Assembly: GCA_027924585.1 (NCBI GenBank)
Contig: BSBM01000092.1
Location: 6,252,501-6,316,500, forward strand
DNA from: Larix kaempferi
Taxonomy: Eukaryota > Streptophyta > Pinopsida > Pinales > Pinaceae
Length of the DNA stretch: 64,000 bases
Direction of reading: 5' to 3'
The notes beneath the pieces are model-generated. The model did no database searches, was not told where the DNA came from, and saw only the letters and a list, made by a program, of their open reading frames with translations. A program made the translations under genes and the position numbers. This document shows, one piece after another, positions 44,516-57,009 of this stretch (positions within the stretch are counted from its first letter, which is position 1; each line of letters begins with the position of its first letter).

Positions 44516-46985
44516 TGTGAGGGGACCCCTAGCTGAAAACGAATGCCCCGGATCCACTAGAATCGACAGATTCACGATCGGAATCACGGTTTTGGTGCTA
44601 CGGGCATTTTGGTCAGGCACCCCATTGCAATTCAGGGACACTTTGAGGATTTGCTCCAGTGGCACATAACCAAAACCGGTGAGAGGATTTATGATCTATA
44701 AGCTCCCACACATGCATGTGTCCATTTTGGATGTGTTCATGATGACCACACACGCTCGAGAGCCTTTGTATCATAAATGACCCCCTTGAGCAAGATTGGC
44801 ATGGCCTTCACCGAAAAAAACCCTAGCTCCGGAGATGGAAAAATATCATTGTTTTCGAGCATTCGAGGCACATTGTGGGGGGTCCCCTAGCTGAAAAACA
44901 ACGTCTCGGATCCATCGGAATTGACGGATTCACGATCGGAGTCACGGTTTTGGTGCTATGGGTATTTTCATCAGGCACCCTGTGGCCATTCAGGGACACG
45001 TTGAGGATTTGCTCTAGGGGCACGGAACCAAAACCGGTGAGAGGAATTGGGTTCCGTCAGCTCCCACACGTGCATGTGGTGAATGTGGATGTGTTCATGA
45101 TGACCATGATTTCCTGGGAGCCTTCGGATAATAAATGACCCCCTTGAGCAAGATTGGCATGGCCTTCACTGACCAAAACCCTAGTTCCAGAGATGGCACA
45201 ATTGCACCGTTTTTGAGCATTCGAGGCATGTTGTGGGGTGACCCCTAGCTGAAACCCAACCCCAAGGATCCATCGGAATCGATGGATTCACGATCAGAGT
45301 CACGATTTTGGTGCTATGGGCATTTTCGTCAGGCACCCCATGGTTGTTCAGGGACACTTTGAGGATTTTCTCCCGGGGACCAAACCCAAACTGGCTAGTG
45401 AACTTGGGTTCTATAAACTACCACACGTGCATGTGGAAATTGTGGATTTGTTCACAATGGCCATGCACGCTGAGAGCCAAGGTATCTTAAATGACCCCCT
45501 TGAGCAAGATTGCGATGGCCTTCACTGAGCGAAACCCTAACTCCTGAGATGGCACAATAACACCATTTCTGAGCATTGGAGGCACATTGTCATGGGTGCC
45601 CTAGTGGAAGCCCGACGTCCCGGATCCACTGGAATCGATGGATTCGTGATCGTAGTCACGGTTTTTGTGCTACGAGTATTTTGGTCAGGCACCTCGTAGC
45701 CATTTAGGGACACTTTGAGGATTTGCTCCGAGGGCACAAAACTAAAACCATCGAGTGGACTTGGGTTTCGTTAGCTCCCACATGTGAATGTGGCCATTGT
45801 GGATGTGTTTAATATGGCCACACACGCTTGGGATCTTTTAGATCATAAATGAACCCCTTGAGCAGGATTGGTATTTCCTTCACTGAGCAAAACCCTATTT
45901 CTGGAGATGGCACAATAGAACCGTTTGCGAGCGTTCGAGGCACGTTGTGGGGGGGGGGTTCTAGCTGAAACCCGGTGTCCCGGATTCATCGAAATCGATG
46001 GATTTGTGATTGGATTCACGCTTTTGGTGCTACAAGAATCTTGTTTAGGCACCCCATGGCCATTCATGGACACTTTGAGGATTTTCTCCGAGGGCATGGA
46101 ACCCAAACCGATGAGTGGACTTGGGTTCCGTCAGCTGCCACATGTGCATGTGGCCATTATGTATTTTTTCACATGGCCACGCACTCCCACGATCCAAGGT
46201 ATATTAAATGAACCCCTTGAGAAATATTGCGATGGCCTTCACTGAGCAAAACCCTAGTTTCCAAGATGGCACAATAGCAACGTTTCCAAGCATTCGAGGC
46301 ATAGTGTGGGTCCCCTAACTGAAAATCAATGTCCCGAATCCATCAGAATCGACGGATTCAGGATCAGATTCATGAATTTGGTGCTATAGGAATCCTGGTT
46401 AGGCACCCCAGGGCCATTCAGGGACACTTTGAGGATTTGCTCCGGGGGCACGGAACCCAAACCGGCGAGTGGACTTGGGTTTCGTTAACTCCCACACGTG
46501 CATGTGGAAATTTTGGATGTGTTCATGATTCCACGCACTCCTGAGAGCCTTCGGATCATAAATGACCCCCTTGAGCAATATTGGCATGGCCTTCACTGAG
46601 CAAAACCCTAGTTCCTAAGATGGCACAATAGCACCATTTCCAAGCATTGGAGGTACATTGTGGGGGGGGGCCTAACTAAAACCCAACATCCCGGATCCAT
46701 CAAAATCGACGGATTGGCGATCAGAGTCATGGTTTTAGTGCTACAGGAATCTTGGTCAGGCACCTCGTGGCCATTCAATGACACTTTGAGGATTTGCTCC
46801 GCGGGCACGGAACCCAAACCGATGAGCATACTTGGGTTCTGTCAGCTCCCACACATGCATGTGGCCATTGTGGATGTGTTCACGATGGCCACGCACTCCC
46901 AAGATCCTTTGGATCATAAATGACCCCCTTGAGCAAGATTGCGATGGCCTTCACTAAGCAAAACCCTAGTTCCTGAGATGGCACC
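44516..46985 (+). repeat. ~358-bp satellite, about seven copies
   Basis: The landmark TGTGNGGGG...CCTAGCTGAAA occurs at 44516, 44874, 45232, 45588, 45946, 46305 and 46659, so the period is 354-359 bp. Each unit also carries GGACACTTTGAGGATTTGCT, CACACGTGCATGTGG, CCTTGAGCAAGATTGG and CAAAACCCTAG. The last unit breaks off near 46985. Copies differ by many point changes, largely at CG/TG sites, as expected in methylated heterochromatin. Frames of 60-100 codons recur on both strands in most units. Confidence 0.95.
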
Positions 46986-47970
46986 ATGTATGAGCACATA
47001 TCTAAGCATATTATGCATATAACATGCCAATATATAGACTCTTGAATGATCATCCAAAAGAAAACATATCTGGATTGTGCAATCCAAATCATCACACAAG
47101 CTCAATCTCTCCAAGAATATCCAAGATTATGAAATTGCATTTCTTTGTGCAAAAATTCCAATGCCTCTCAATGGAGATGGTGATTTAGTTTGAAATCACA
47201 AATCATTCAATTATATTTGTAACTCCAATATCAAGAATCCATATATAGAGTTACATATGACCAAATTGAGAAAAAATAAAATTCGTTGGAAATATTTAAG
47301 AATGAGGAATATGTACACATACTAATTTATGGGTGTCACATTGTATGTGAGTCCACTAACAAGTAAAATGTACAAGTGCTTCCTTTTTACACAAAAAAAT
47401 CACTTCAGTCTATTATTTTCAATGTTCACATCCTTGTTCATGATTTTAGGAGCAACCAAACATAAAAATCATAATCCATGATTATTGTTCATGCACATAG
47501 GCTGTTGGATGCCTTGGATGTGCTTTTTTTATTAGAAGAACCATTTTGATGACCAATATTGATTAGTCATCATGAAGGATGAGTACCTTGTTTGTAATGG
47601 AAATCAAGGTGTATCCATGAATAGTGTGAGCTAGCCTATATGTTTTTGCTACCATAATTTTCCATGGAAAGTAGATTTGATAGTCCCATGACTTATTAGC
47701 AAGACTTCTGAATGTTTCCAAACCTTTTATATAAAATAAAAATGAAATTGGCCATTGTTTCCCACAAAGGGTAGATGCAATAGTAACTATAAATAAATTG
47801 CCCCCATGATGCTTTAGTTCACCCTTGCATAGAAGATGAATTCCTTTCAAGGATGATTTTAAGAACCCCCCCAAAATTTATATGTATAAAAGATGGGCGA
47901 ATCTCCTTGATATATAGGAAAACTTGAAGGCGATTTTATCAATAATATAATATGTATATATAATTTTTTT
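46986..47970. other. No gene seen
   Basis: AT-rich. A 103-codon minus-strand frame at 47563-47874 is open but matches nothing I recognise. Confidence 0.4.
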
Positions 47971-48150
47971 GGCGAATCTTTCATTTCATTATATAATGCT
48001 GTAAAATATTGGCGAATCTTTCACTAAATTATAAGATATTGTAAAATCTTGGCAAATATTTCACTTAATTATAAAAAAATCTAAAAACTTGGCAAAATTT
48101 TCACTGATTTATAAAATATAGTAAAAAGTTCGCGAATCGTTTTCCAATAA
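47971..48150 (+). repeat. AT-rich 40-bp tandem repeat, about five copies
   Basis: GGCGAATCTTTCACT-type units begin at 47971, 48011, 48051, 48091 and about 48131, an exact 40-bp spacing. Each is followed by AATTATAANATATNGTAAAA. An isolated GGCGAATCT near 47895 may be an older copy. Confidence 0.9.
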
Positions 48151-48690
48151 GACTCGAGATTTTGATTATGTAGATTACTAAGGTAGTGCAACAAAAGAAC
48201 ATACACCGGAGCTGAACTTTGGACTCTCTCGACTCCTAGACTCTCAAATGAACAAGTGTATGAATGAGGAGAGGATGGATTTATTTATACATTTCATAAG
48301 CAACATTTCATCACTCACAACTAGAAGGTGTTGATGAAACATGACTACACTAACTAGATTCAGGGCAAGTAGGGACTCTACTTGTTATCTTGTCCCTTAA
48401 TGGTCTAATAGACATGTGGGGTCATGAATCTTGACATGCTAACAAATTAATAGAATTAAGTGAATATCCTAGTAGCGAGCCACTTCCTTTATATAGAGAG
48501 ATAGTTAGTGGACCAATTCCAATCTTCCAACCAATCTTCTCACCAAAATTTCTTCTCTTTGGTGTCGAATGGTAGTAGAGGTTCATATTTATCAGTGAAT
48601 ACTTAAAATGGCTCAATCCACACAAATTTTCCTCAGCAAGTGATAACTTCACCCATCACTATTTTAAAATGTCCCAACACCATAAAAGCA
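48151..48690. other. No gene seen
   Basis: Unassigned sequence leading into the minisatellite. The last ~100 bp (CACAAATTTTCCTCAGCAAG and following) recur inside the minisatellite near 49285, 50365 and 52350, so they belong to its higher-order unit. Confidence 0.45.
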
Positions 48691-50452
48691 TCCATAAATT
48701 GATAAATAACAACCCCATGCACTTCTAAATTCACCTAGTGATGCGAATAATGCCCCATGCACTTCTAAATTCAACCAGTGATGAGAAAAACGCCCCAGAC
48801 ACTTCAATACTTTCCTCGGGCAGTTCAAAATTCTCCCAAAGATGATAAAAATTCCCTAAGCACTTCAATATTTTCCTAGGCACTCCTAAATTCTCCCAAG
48901 CATGGTAAAAACTCCCCATGCACTTCAATAGTTTCCCTAAGCACTTCAAAATTCCCTCAAGGCACTTTAATACTTACCCCATGCACTTCTAAATTGACCC
49001 AATGATGATAGAAACACACCATGTACTTCAATACTTGCCTCAACCATTTCAAAATTCTCCCAACCATGATAAAAACACCCAGACACTTCAATATTTGGCT
49101 AAGGCACTTCAAATTTCTCCCAACAAAGATAAAAACGTCCCCATCCACTTCCATGATTTCCCAGGCACTTCAAAATTCGTCCAATGATGATAAAGATTCC
49201 CTATGCACTTCAATAGTTTCCATAGGAAAAGGAGAAAAACACCCAACAATGATATAATCACCCAAGAAATGAAAAAAATGCCTCAATCCACACAAATTGT
49301 CCTCGGTAAGTGATAACTTTGCCCATCACTGTTTTAAAACGTCCCAACACTATAAAAGCATTCATACATTGATCAATAACAACCCCAAGCACTTCTAAAT
49401 TCACGCAATGAGGAGAAAAATGACCCATGCACTTCTAAATTCACCCGGTGATGAGAAAAATGCTCCATGCACTTCTAAATTCACCCAATGACGAGAAAAA
49501 CGCCCTAGGCACTTCAATACTTGCGTCGGGCACGTCAATTTTCCGAAAGATAATAAAATTGCCCTAAAAACTTCAATATTTTCCTAGGCACTTCTAAATT
49601 CTCCCAATGATGATAAAAACTCCCCATGCACTTCAATATTTTCCCAAAGCACTTCAAAATTCTCCCGATTCACTTAAATACTTGTCACGTTCACTTCTAA
49701 ATTGACCTATTGATGATAGAAACACCCCATGCACTTCTAAATTCATCCAGTGATCAGAAACACGCCCTATGCACTTCAAAATTCACCTATTGACAAGAAA
49801 AACGCCCCATGCACTTTAAAACTCACCCATTGACAATCAAAATGCCCCAAGCACTTCAATACTCCCCTCGGGCACTTCAAAATTCTCTGAAAGATGATAA
49901 AAATGCCCTAAGCACTTCAATATTTTTTGAGGCACTTCTAAATTCTCCCAAGGATGATCAAACTCCCCATGTACTTCAATATTTTCCCCAATCACTTAAT
50001 AATTTCCCCCAGGAACTTCAATACTTTCCCCATGCACTTCTAAATTGACCCAATGATGATAGAAATTCCCCATGCACTTCAATACTTGCCTCAACCACTT
50101 CAAAATTATCCCAACGATGATAAAAACGCCCAGACACTTCAATATTTTCCCCAGGCACTTCAAAATTCTCGTAATGAAGATAAAAACGCCCCTGTCCACT
50201 TCCATATTTGTGCAGGAACTTCATTACTTGCCCTAGACACTTCAAAATTCATCCAATGATGAGAAAGATGCCCTAGGCACTTCAATACTTGCCCTAGGTA
50301 AGGTAAAAAAACACTCAACAATGATATAATCACCCAGGAAATCACAAATATGCCCCAATACACACAAATTTGCCTTGACTTGTGATAACTTTGGCCATCA
50401 TTGTTTTAAAACGTCCCAACCCTATAAAATCATCCTTACATAATTAAAAAAC
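48691..50452 (+). repeat. Compound minisatellite, first block
   Basis: Built from units of about 40 bp (GCACTTCTAAATTCACCC then AGTGATGAGAAAAACGCCCC) and about 60 bp (GCACTTCAATATTTTCC plus GGCACTTCAAAATTCTCCCA plus ATGATGATAAAAAC). A longer order repeats: the TGATAAATAACAACCCC start recurs at about 48697 and 49373, roughly 670 bp apart. The array is cut at 50452 by an LTR-like unit. Minus-strand frames reading LKCLGxFxHHWxNFEV come from the repeat and are not taken as genes. Confidence 0.92.
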
Positions 50453-51770
50453 TGTAATGTACCCACCCTTGGACCCAGTGCAAGGAAGGGAACCTGATGC
50501 CATTCTATGGGGATTTTCATGAAACTCAGCCAAGTCATTAGATGCATACAGTTAAAAACAAATGTGTGCAGATGTAAATCAAACAAATACACACAGCGGA
50601 AATAAAATCATCCACACACATGTTTTCATATGCACTCAATATATCAATAACAGTCCTTAATTTAAACACTGCAGAGGTAAAACACATAGATAGAAAACAC
50701 TTATCTTTGTTGTGCAATTGACTCACACAACTAGCTATGTTGCTGCAACGTTCCTCCCAACCATAGGTCTCTGCCCAACCTATATTCTTTCAGCATTTAG
50801 AGACCACCCCCGAGCTGGGCATGATATCTACAAGGAAAAGGGAACTCTCAAGCTCAGCTCAGCCAAAGCAATGGATACCCATCTCAACCCGAGCATTCTC
50901 TTGCACCCAAAACGCAGATATGGGCTGGGAAACACAATTTCAGCAATGGGGCTTAGGAACTAGATGGACAGGGGTTTCCCCAAAATGTAGGCACACCAAA
51001 AACGGATTGTGGGAAGAGGAATCCAAACCCAGGGAAGAAAACAGGTTTCTCCCACAGATGTATGAGCATACACTGGGCCAAACGGCCTCAATAAAACCCC
51101 AATCGTTTTCCCCTTCTTCCCCACTTTTAGCCATAGAAAAAACGCCCTTTCTAGTTAGGAAAAATGAAGGTAAACACAGTAAAACCAGTGAGGAAAACGC
51201 CCAGGTAGCTCCAAACTCGTGAGAGGGCAAAGTTGGTTGATGGGTAATGGCTTGGGGAGAAATTCATGGCTGTTTTCTTGCCCAAGAATACAAACACGAA
51301 TTTCCATGCAGGGTGGCTTGCCCATACCCGAATTTTGGATAGCCATACCTCCCATTCCCCAAGGCATTAACTACCTCAACCAACTCTTGGGAGAAATCAA
51401 TGATTGGGTACAAAAGTCAACATGGGTAGTTGAGGGTTTGATTGGTTCTCTCATTGACACTTGGCTTGGCTTGATTGGCTCCAAGGGTTTGAATGTTTTC
51501 CCTCCCAATTTTCCTTGTAACATCATGCCCCCATCTCTTGTTCCATTGCATAGCTAGTTGTGGGATTTTATATTAAAATGCATATTTACAATTGCCATGG
51601 TTCACTAGCACATGGGTAGCATAATTTCAAATACTTGCCTCTTCTAGATTGAGGGTTCACTATAGGGGCCTTGGCCTTGAGCTCCACACTAGGAATCATA
51701 CATGGTATGCATACATTATTTACATTATAGCCCAAAATATTACAAGGGTCAAAATGGGGGACATTACAAC
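50453..51770. mobile_element. LTR-like unit (probable solo LTR), 1.3 kb
   Basis: Begins TGTAATGTACCC and ends GGGGGACATTACA, an inverted terminal repeat with TG...CA ends similar in style to the solo LTR at 9174-12662. The flanking 5-mers AAAAC and ACAAC match at four of five bases. It splits the minisatellite, which resumes directly at 51771. No retrotransposon coding inside; frames at 50821-51222 and 51219-51557 overlap others and are unrecognised. Orientation undetermined. Confidence 0.75.
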
Positions 51771-52545
51771 AACCCCATGCACTTCTAAATTCACCCGGTG
51801 ATGAGAAAAACACCCCATGCACTTCAAAATTCACCCATTGACAAGAAAAACACCCCATGCACTTCAAAATTCATCCATTGACAAGAAAAATGCCCCAGGC
51901 ACTTCAATACTTGCTCCGAGCACTTCAAAATTCTCCGAAAGATGATAAAAATTCCCTAAGCACTTCAATATTTTCCCCAAGCACTTCAAAATTGCCCCCA
52001 GTCACTTCAATACTTTCCCAATGCAGTTCTAAATTGACCCAATGCTGGTAGAAACACCCCATGCACTTCAATACTTGCCTCGACCACTTCAAAATTCTCC
52101 CAACGATGATAAAAACATCCATACACTTCAATATTTCCCCAGGAACTTGAAAATTCTCACAACGAAGATAAAAACGCCCCCATCCACTTCCATGTTTTCC
52201 TAGGCACTTCAGTACATGCCCTTGACACTTCAAAATTCGTCCAATGATGATAAATATGCCCTAGGCACTTCAATACATGACCTAGGCAATGGAGAAAAAC
52301 ACCCGACAATGATATAATCACCCAAGCAATCACAAAAATGCCCCAATACACACAAATTTTCCTCGGCATGTGATAACTTTTTCCATCGTTGTTTTAAAAC
52401 ATCTCAACACTATAAAAGCATCCTTACATTGATAAAAAACAACCCCATGCACTTCTAAATTCACCCAGTGATGAGAAAAATGCCCCATGCACTTCAAAAT
52501 CCACCCATTGGCAAGAAAAACGACCCATGCACTTCAAAATTCACC
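51771..52545 (+). repeat. Compound minisatellite, second block
   Basis: Same units as 48691-50452, starting ACAACCCCATGCACTTC. The long-order start AAAAACAACCCCATGC recurs at about 52435, again roughly 670 bp along. Ends at TTCAAAATTCACC near 52545. Confidence 0.92.
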
Positions 52546-53559
52546 TTCAATAATTATTTGGTGAAAGTTCTAAACGTTGCTAAGTTGCTAGAGAAGTGAA
52601 CCTCTCGTATCATTTCCACTATAAGGGTCAACATCTTCATATATGTATATCAATGTTTCCTACTTTTCCATACCTACGAATGAATAACCAGCTTTGTTGC
52701 TAGCAATTACGTTACAATAAAGAGCATATTATAAGCCATGAAACATCAATGGAAGATGGCATCACTATTTATACTTGTTGAATGCATCATGTTAGCTAGT
52801 GAGTCCATCCATGTAGTGTGTGTAGATAGATAGATGAACAGATGAGACAAAAATATTATAGCTGTAGAAGACTATAGATACAAGTGGAAGAAAATTTCTC
52901 ATAAGGAGAGAGATTGGATGACAAGTAGGTTACGATAATTTATAGTTTAAGTCTGAATCTTAATTTGAATAACTGGACCTAAATGAATGATGACAATTAA
53001 ACATATGATGAAGCTAGGAAGACACCCTTTAGTGGATGCCAATATAGGTTTTATGGCTCCCATAGTGGGGGAAGGCACAAAAGAAGCCTTCTTGATAGGA
53101 CATAGAACCACAGTCACTACATAAAAACACAAAACTTGCTCAAAGATTTTGGTAGAACATTCTATTTACTTCTAATCATATCTATCAAGTAGGGCATTAT
53201 CCTCCAAGATAGTTTTTGGATTTGATAAAAGGAAACATGCAATTTTTCTTACAGCTCGAGAAGGAATGATGCAGAGTAATTTAGGGAGATAAAGCATTTT
53301 CCAAGATCATTTTGAAAACATCTTTGCTTCCTCCCTTGGAGACGACAACAGATTTATTGCTAGAAACAAGGAAATGACATTATAATAATGTCCATAGATG
53401 ACAAAAATAGGTGAACAGGACTCCTAGTAATTTGCGTGAAATATCAACAAAAAGTGTGCCTGAAGCAGCTACTACCTAAATGTGCTACAAAATGGGTTAA
53501 ATAAAAGTGTAAACCCTACAAAAAAAAATACTAAAAATGCATGAGAGCTAAGAATGGGA
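52546..53559. other. No gene seen
   Basis: AT-rich unassigned sequence with short ATAGATAGATAG and similar microsatellite runs near 52825. Confidence 0.4.
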
Positions 53560-53788
53560 TGAAACCATGAACCATATGTTCGTAGAGTGTAATCAAGTTA
53601 AGATGCTATGGATGAAACTAATAACAAGAATGAATCTCCCAATGAACCTAATTGCTTCAATGTGGGAGGATACCTTTTGTAATTTGGTATTGAGATATCC
53701 AAGTACACTCATATGTAAAACTTGTTTAAAAAAAGTCAAGCAACTCTTGCCCCAATATACTGAGGAAAATAATTTCCCTCTTGAGTAA
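53560..53788 (+). pseudogene. LINE C-terminal zinc-binding (zf-RVT-like) fragment
   Basis: EWDETMNHMFVECNQVKMLW resembles the end of the Cys/His segment that follows reverse transcriptase in plant LINEs (H-x-F-x2-C, then a Trp). The two upstream Cys residues of that motif are not visible in frame. The open frame of about 73 codons continues with no further match. No RT or endonuclease is nearby, so it is at best a small relic. Confidence 0.4.
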
Positions 53789-55387
53789 TTTTGAAACTCA
53801 CCAAAATAAAGCATTGAGCAGTGACAAAATTCAATTAGATAAAATAATGAAAGCTCAAAGGATAGATTGCAATAGAGAAAACATCTATAGGGATTGTTAC
53901 AAGTTCAAATATTCATTTTGATTAAATGGTATTTTTTCTCATTGATCTTCAATTTAATTAAATGTTATTTTTCTCATTGATCTTCATTTCATTAAATGTT
54001 ATTTCATCTCTTTGCATTCAAAACTTTGCTTACTTTGGAAAGTGATTCCACACATTGGAGACCAGCCCTACATTTACCCATATTACACAATGCAAGCACT
54101 ACTCCCTTGTAGAGGTTGATGCCCACTTTGTTGCAATAAATGACCTAATGGTGGTGACATGGTAGCTAAAAATATTGCTATTGCTTAGATGATTTCCTAG
54201 GTGGAGCTGGCCAATTGGTTGTGTATGTGTGTCTTAAAATGCTCACATTTTTGTTTCCACATGAACTGCTAGTCAGTATCGATTTTCGATATGTTCAATT
54301 GAGTAAATGATGTGGAGAATATGGTTTTTGATATGCACACTGAGTGGAAATTTATAATTCATATATGCATAGATAGTTGAATAGATAATGTTAGAGTTTC
54401 ACTGAAACTCTTTTTGTGTATGCCTAAATTTTGTACACTTCCACCCTCAATTTTGAAGAGGAAAGGTCATTCACCTGCATAGGCATAGTGACATAAGGTA
54501 TGCTCCAACAATTAAGGAAATTCAATTTCAAAATAGAACCGAGATTAATGTCCGCTTAGTTACTAGTTTAAAATCTAGTTAGTTTTAGTTCATATTTGAA
54601 AGGCCACTGTGCCTATCGTTGTCCATGCTCTCTGTTGTTACTTTCCCAATAATAGTAAATATGTCTTCAGAGGAAAACAAAACCGAGTTTGAACCTATGA
54701 ATCACAAGTTGACTTCATGACTAAAGCTATAGTGCCACATGGACCAATAATTAGATACTAGACGGTTAGAAAAATAAATAGTGAGTATTTCAAACAGTGT
54801 GATCCAGAGTTTGGAAGTAAGCTGGTGAATACGATCGATGTGATACAAAGAAAAACATGCTACTCTGAAAGATTATCCATCAACATGAAGCAGATTTGAG
54901 GAGAACCCAAAAACTCCCCTGAAGTTCTGAAAAACTGAAATGACTGCAACATCGATGATTTAGAATAGCAATATTTAGCAGCATGCTGAACACCTGAATC
55001 ATCCCCTCAACCAAGTATTTCTGTAAGATGAATTATCTTGTAATGATGCATCGTGTGGATTGTACTCCATCAGGTAGCTAGAAAAAAGGTGAAGATGTTT
55101 CTTGATTGAATCTCTTAATACCATTACTGGATGTATATAAAATACAACCAAAACCCACATCAGCAACATAGATACTCAATTTGGAATTTTGATGGAAAGA
55201 TGTACATCAAAAGCAACAAACAAACCAATCACACAATTTCCAGTATCCACTCTACATGGTATACCCACTATCAAGGAACTCCCCATCTAAGTACCAGTTA
55301 AGTAAAGAATCTCTAGTTTACCTCATCTAGAACTGTTGATCAATAAAAATATACATACCTACGAGACTAGGAACAGACACTACTCAC
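53789..55387. other. No gene seen; possible intron of the minus-strand cap-binding gene
   Basis: AT-rich. It lies downstream (on the minus strand) of the nCBP-like exon, where its C-terminal exon should be. I looked for the expected C-terminal coding and did not find it. Confidence 0.4.
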
Positions 55388-55517
55388 CTTTCCATCAGAA
55401 GCATTCATATTCCAAACACTAAGAATGTCCTCCCTGAAGCGAACACTTAACACAATACTACAAACATAATCACCATAATCCAACTGATCTCCTACCAGTG
55501 CTAGTAGCTGAAAGTTT
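55388..55517 (-). CDS. Exon of an eIF4E-family cap-binding protein (nCBP/4EHP type)
   Basis: Read on the minus strand, 130 bp bounded by an acceptor (AAAACTCAG) and a strong donor (AAG|GTGAGTA) encode 43 residues without a stop: LLALVGDQLDYGDYVCSIV and then LSVRFREDILSVWNMNASD. This is the conserved part of the eIF4E fold after the third conserved Trp region. ALVGDQLD, VLSVR and EDILSVWN with NASD favour nCBP/4EHP over canonical eIF4E. The family binds the mRNA 5' cap and controls translation. Neighbouring exons are not recognised within several kb, so this is either one exon of a gene with very long introns or an isolated pseudogene fragment. The clean frame and splice sites keep the first possibility open. 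Confidence 0.75.
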
Positions 55518-56750
55518 CTGAGTTTTAGGATTCTCTATTTTTTAACAAAATCTATAATACCAAAACATGGCCACACATATAATGGTAATGGACCGGTGCA
55601 TGAACTAAAAAGTTAACATTTCTATTGTCCACATTGCAATTCATCATTGATTTCACTAAAAAACACCTAAATAGTCTTTTCTATTTACTTGACAGTTTCA
55701 TTTTCCCTTTCGTTAATCTCGCCTGTTAACACTGTTTCCTTGAACTTTCTAACAATTTCACTCCATCCCAATAATCCAAGGAAGCAAGATACACAAAGGA
55801 AAGTGGAAAACTTATGATGCTTAATGAGAGCAGCTCCCTTATTTTGTCTCTGAGAATGAGAAAAGAATGATAAAGAAAGGAAAGACATTTGTTGTTTATA
55901 AAGGGTTATTCTTTTACAATGTGATTATAGCATCATCAATTTTTCTTATATCCACAAAGAAAGAAAAAACAAAGTGCACCTAACATGGAAGGAAAGCACA
56001 TTTAGATTTGTAACAATTGGAGAAAGAAAAATTGTATATAGCATCCATATATAGTTCCATTCACTAGCAATACTCACTGAATAAATTGAACCAGAAGCAG
56101 CAATAGCCAATATACATATATCTTAGTAACAGTGAGCTTTATTAAATATTAATATTCTGGCTCACAGTGTGCAACACAGAATTTGAACAATTTTCAAAAA
56201 GTGAAAACTGCCCAAACAACTTTAGTCCAGGTCCAAGAAACATATTTTAGCCTAATAAAGACAATAACAGGGACTCATGGACTATATCAGCAACAAAGAT
56301 TTCCAACAGGTTCTACAAAGTTTCCAAGTCCCTAAATCTGAAAAGATGTCAGCATTGAGAAATCTTGGCGTACACATACAGAGATATTGGAAAGTACAAC
56401 AGAGAAAGATCCATAGAACACAAAAACACAAGGGAAAGAGCCAAGGAAAATGCTTCTTAACCTAGACTCATATCTCCCTTTGACAACTAATACCAAAGCT
56501 TAATAATAATCATAAAGCTAAGGTCAAAGATGTATAAATAAAATAATATTCTTTCATCTTTTTTTCTCAGTAAAATAAAAGGCATGAGAAATTAAGGTTA
56601 AGGAGCTTAAGATAGTAAGGAAGCCCCTGATACCCTATTCGTTGTCCTTCTTTTGCAGCTTGTGATGTAATTATATTATTCTATTAACAAATTAGAATCC
56701 CATATGTCTGGATTAAATCCATTTATTATATATATTATATTATATACCAA
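55518..56750. other. No gene seen; possible intron of the minus-strand cap-binding gene
   Basis: AT-rich sequence upstream (minus strand) of the nCBP-like exon. No eIF4E N-terminal coding is visible. Short open frames at 55685-55888 (minus) and 56277-56465 (plus) are unrecognised. Confidence 0.4.
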
Positions 56751-56992
56751 TGATCTAGAAATCAAAACTAGGGTATTACATATGCTGCTAATATTATGTC
56801 GGCTGGGAAAATCTACTGAGGAAATGAATGTTGACCCTTTTTGAGCTTTGTGATTTCACTGTTGATATATATATGACCTAGAGATAAAAAATAAGGTATT
56901 ACATTTGCTGCCAATTATCACGTTGGTTGGGGAAATCTGTTGACGAGTAAATGAATGATGACCCTTTTTGAGATTTTCACTGTTGATATTCT
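56751..56992 (+). repeat. 123-bp tandem duplication
   Basis: Two copies starting TGATCTAGAAATCAAAACTA (56751) and TGACCTAGAGATAAAAAATA (56874). Both contain GGTATTACAT, GGGAAATCT or GGAAAATCT, and TTGACCCTTTTTGAG or TGACCCTTTTTGAG. They are considerably diverged. Confidence 0.82.
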
Positions 56993-57009
56993 GAAACAGA
57001 GTAGTAATC

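Noticed and set aside
50018-50363. Minus-strand frames reading like Leu/Cys-rich repeat proteins
   Set aside because: They follow directly from the GCACTTCAAAATTC minisatellite word and shift frame between units.
50712-51557. Pro/Ser-rich frames of 83-133 codons as a gene
   Set aside because: Located inside the LTR-like unit, mutually overlapping on both strands, no motif.
48691-52545. CRISPR-like array
   Set aside because: The repeats are degenerate, contiguous and of two lengths without unique spacers, and the context is a plant nuclear genome.
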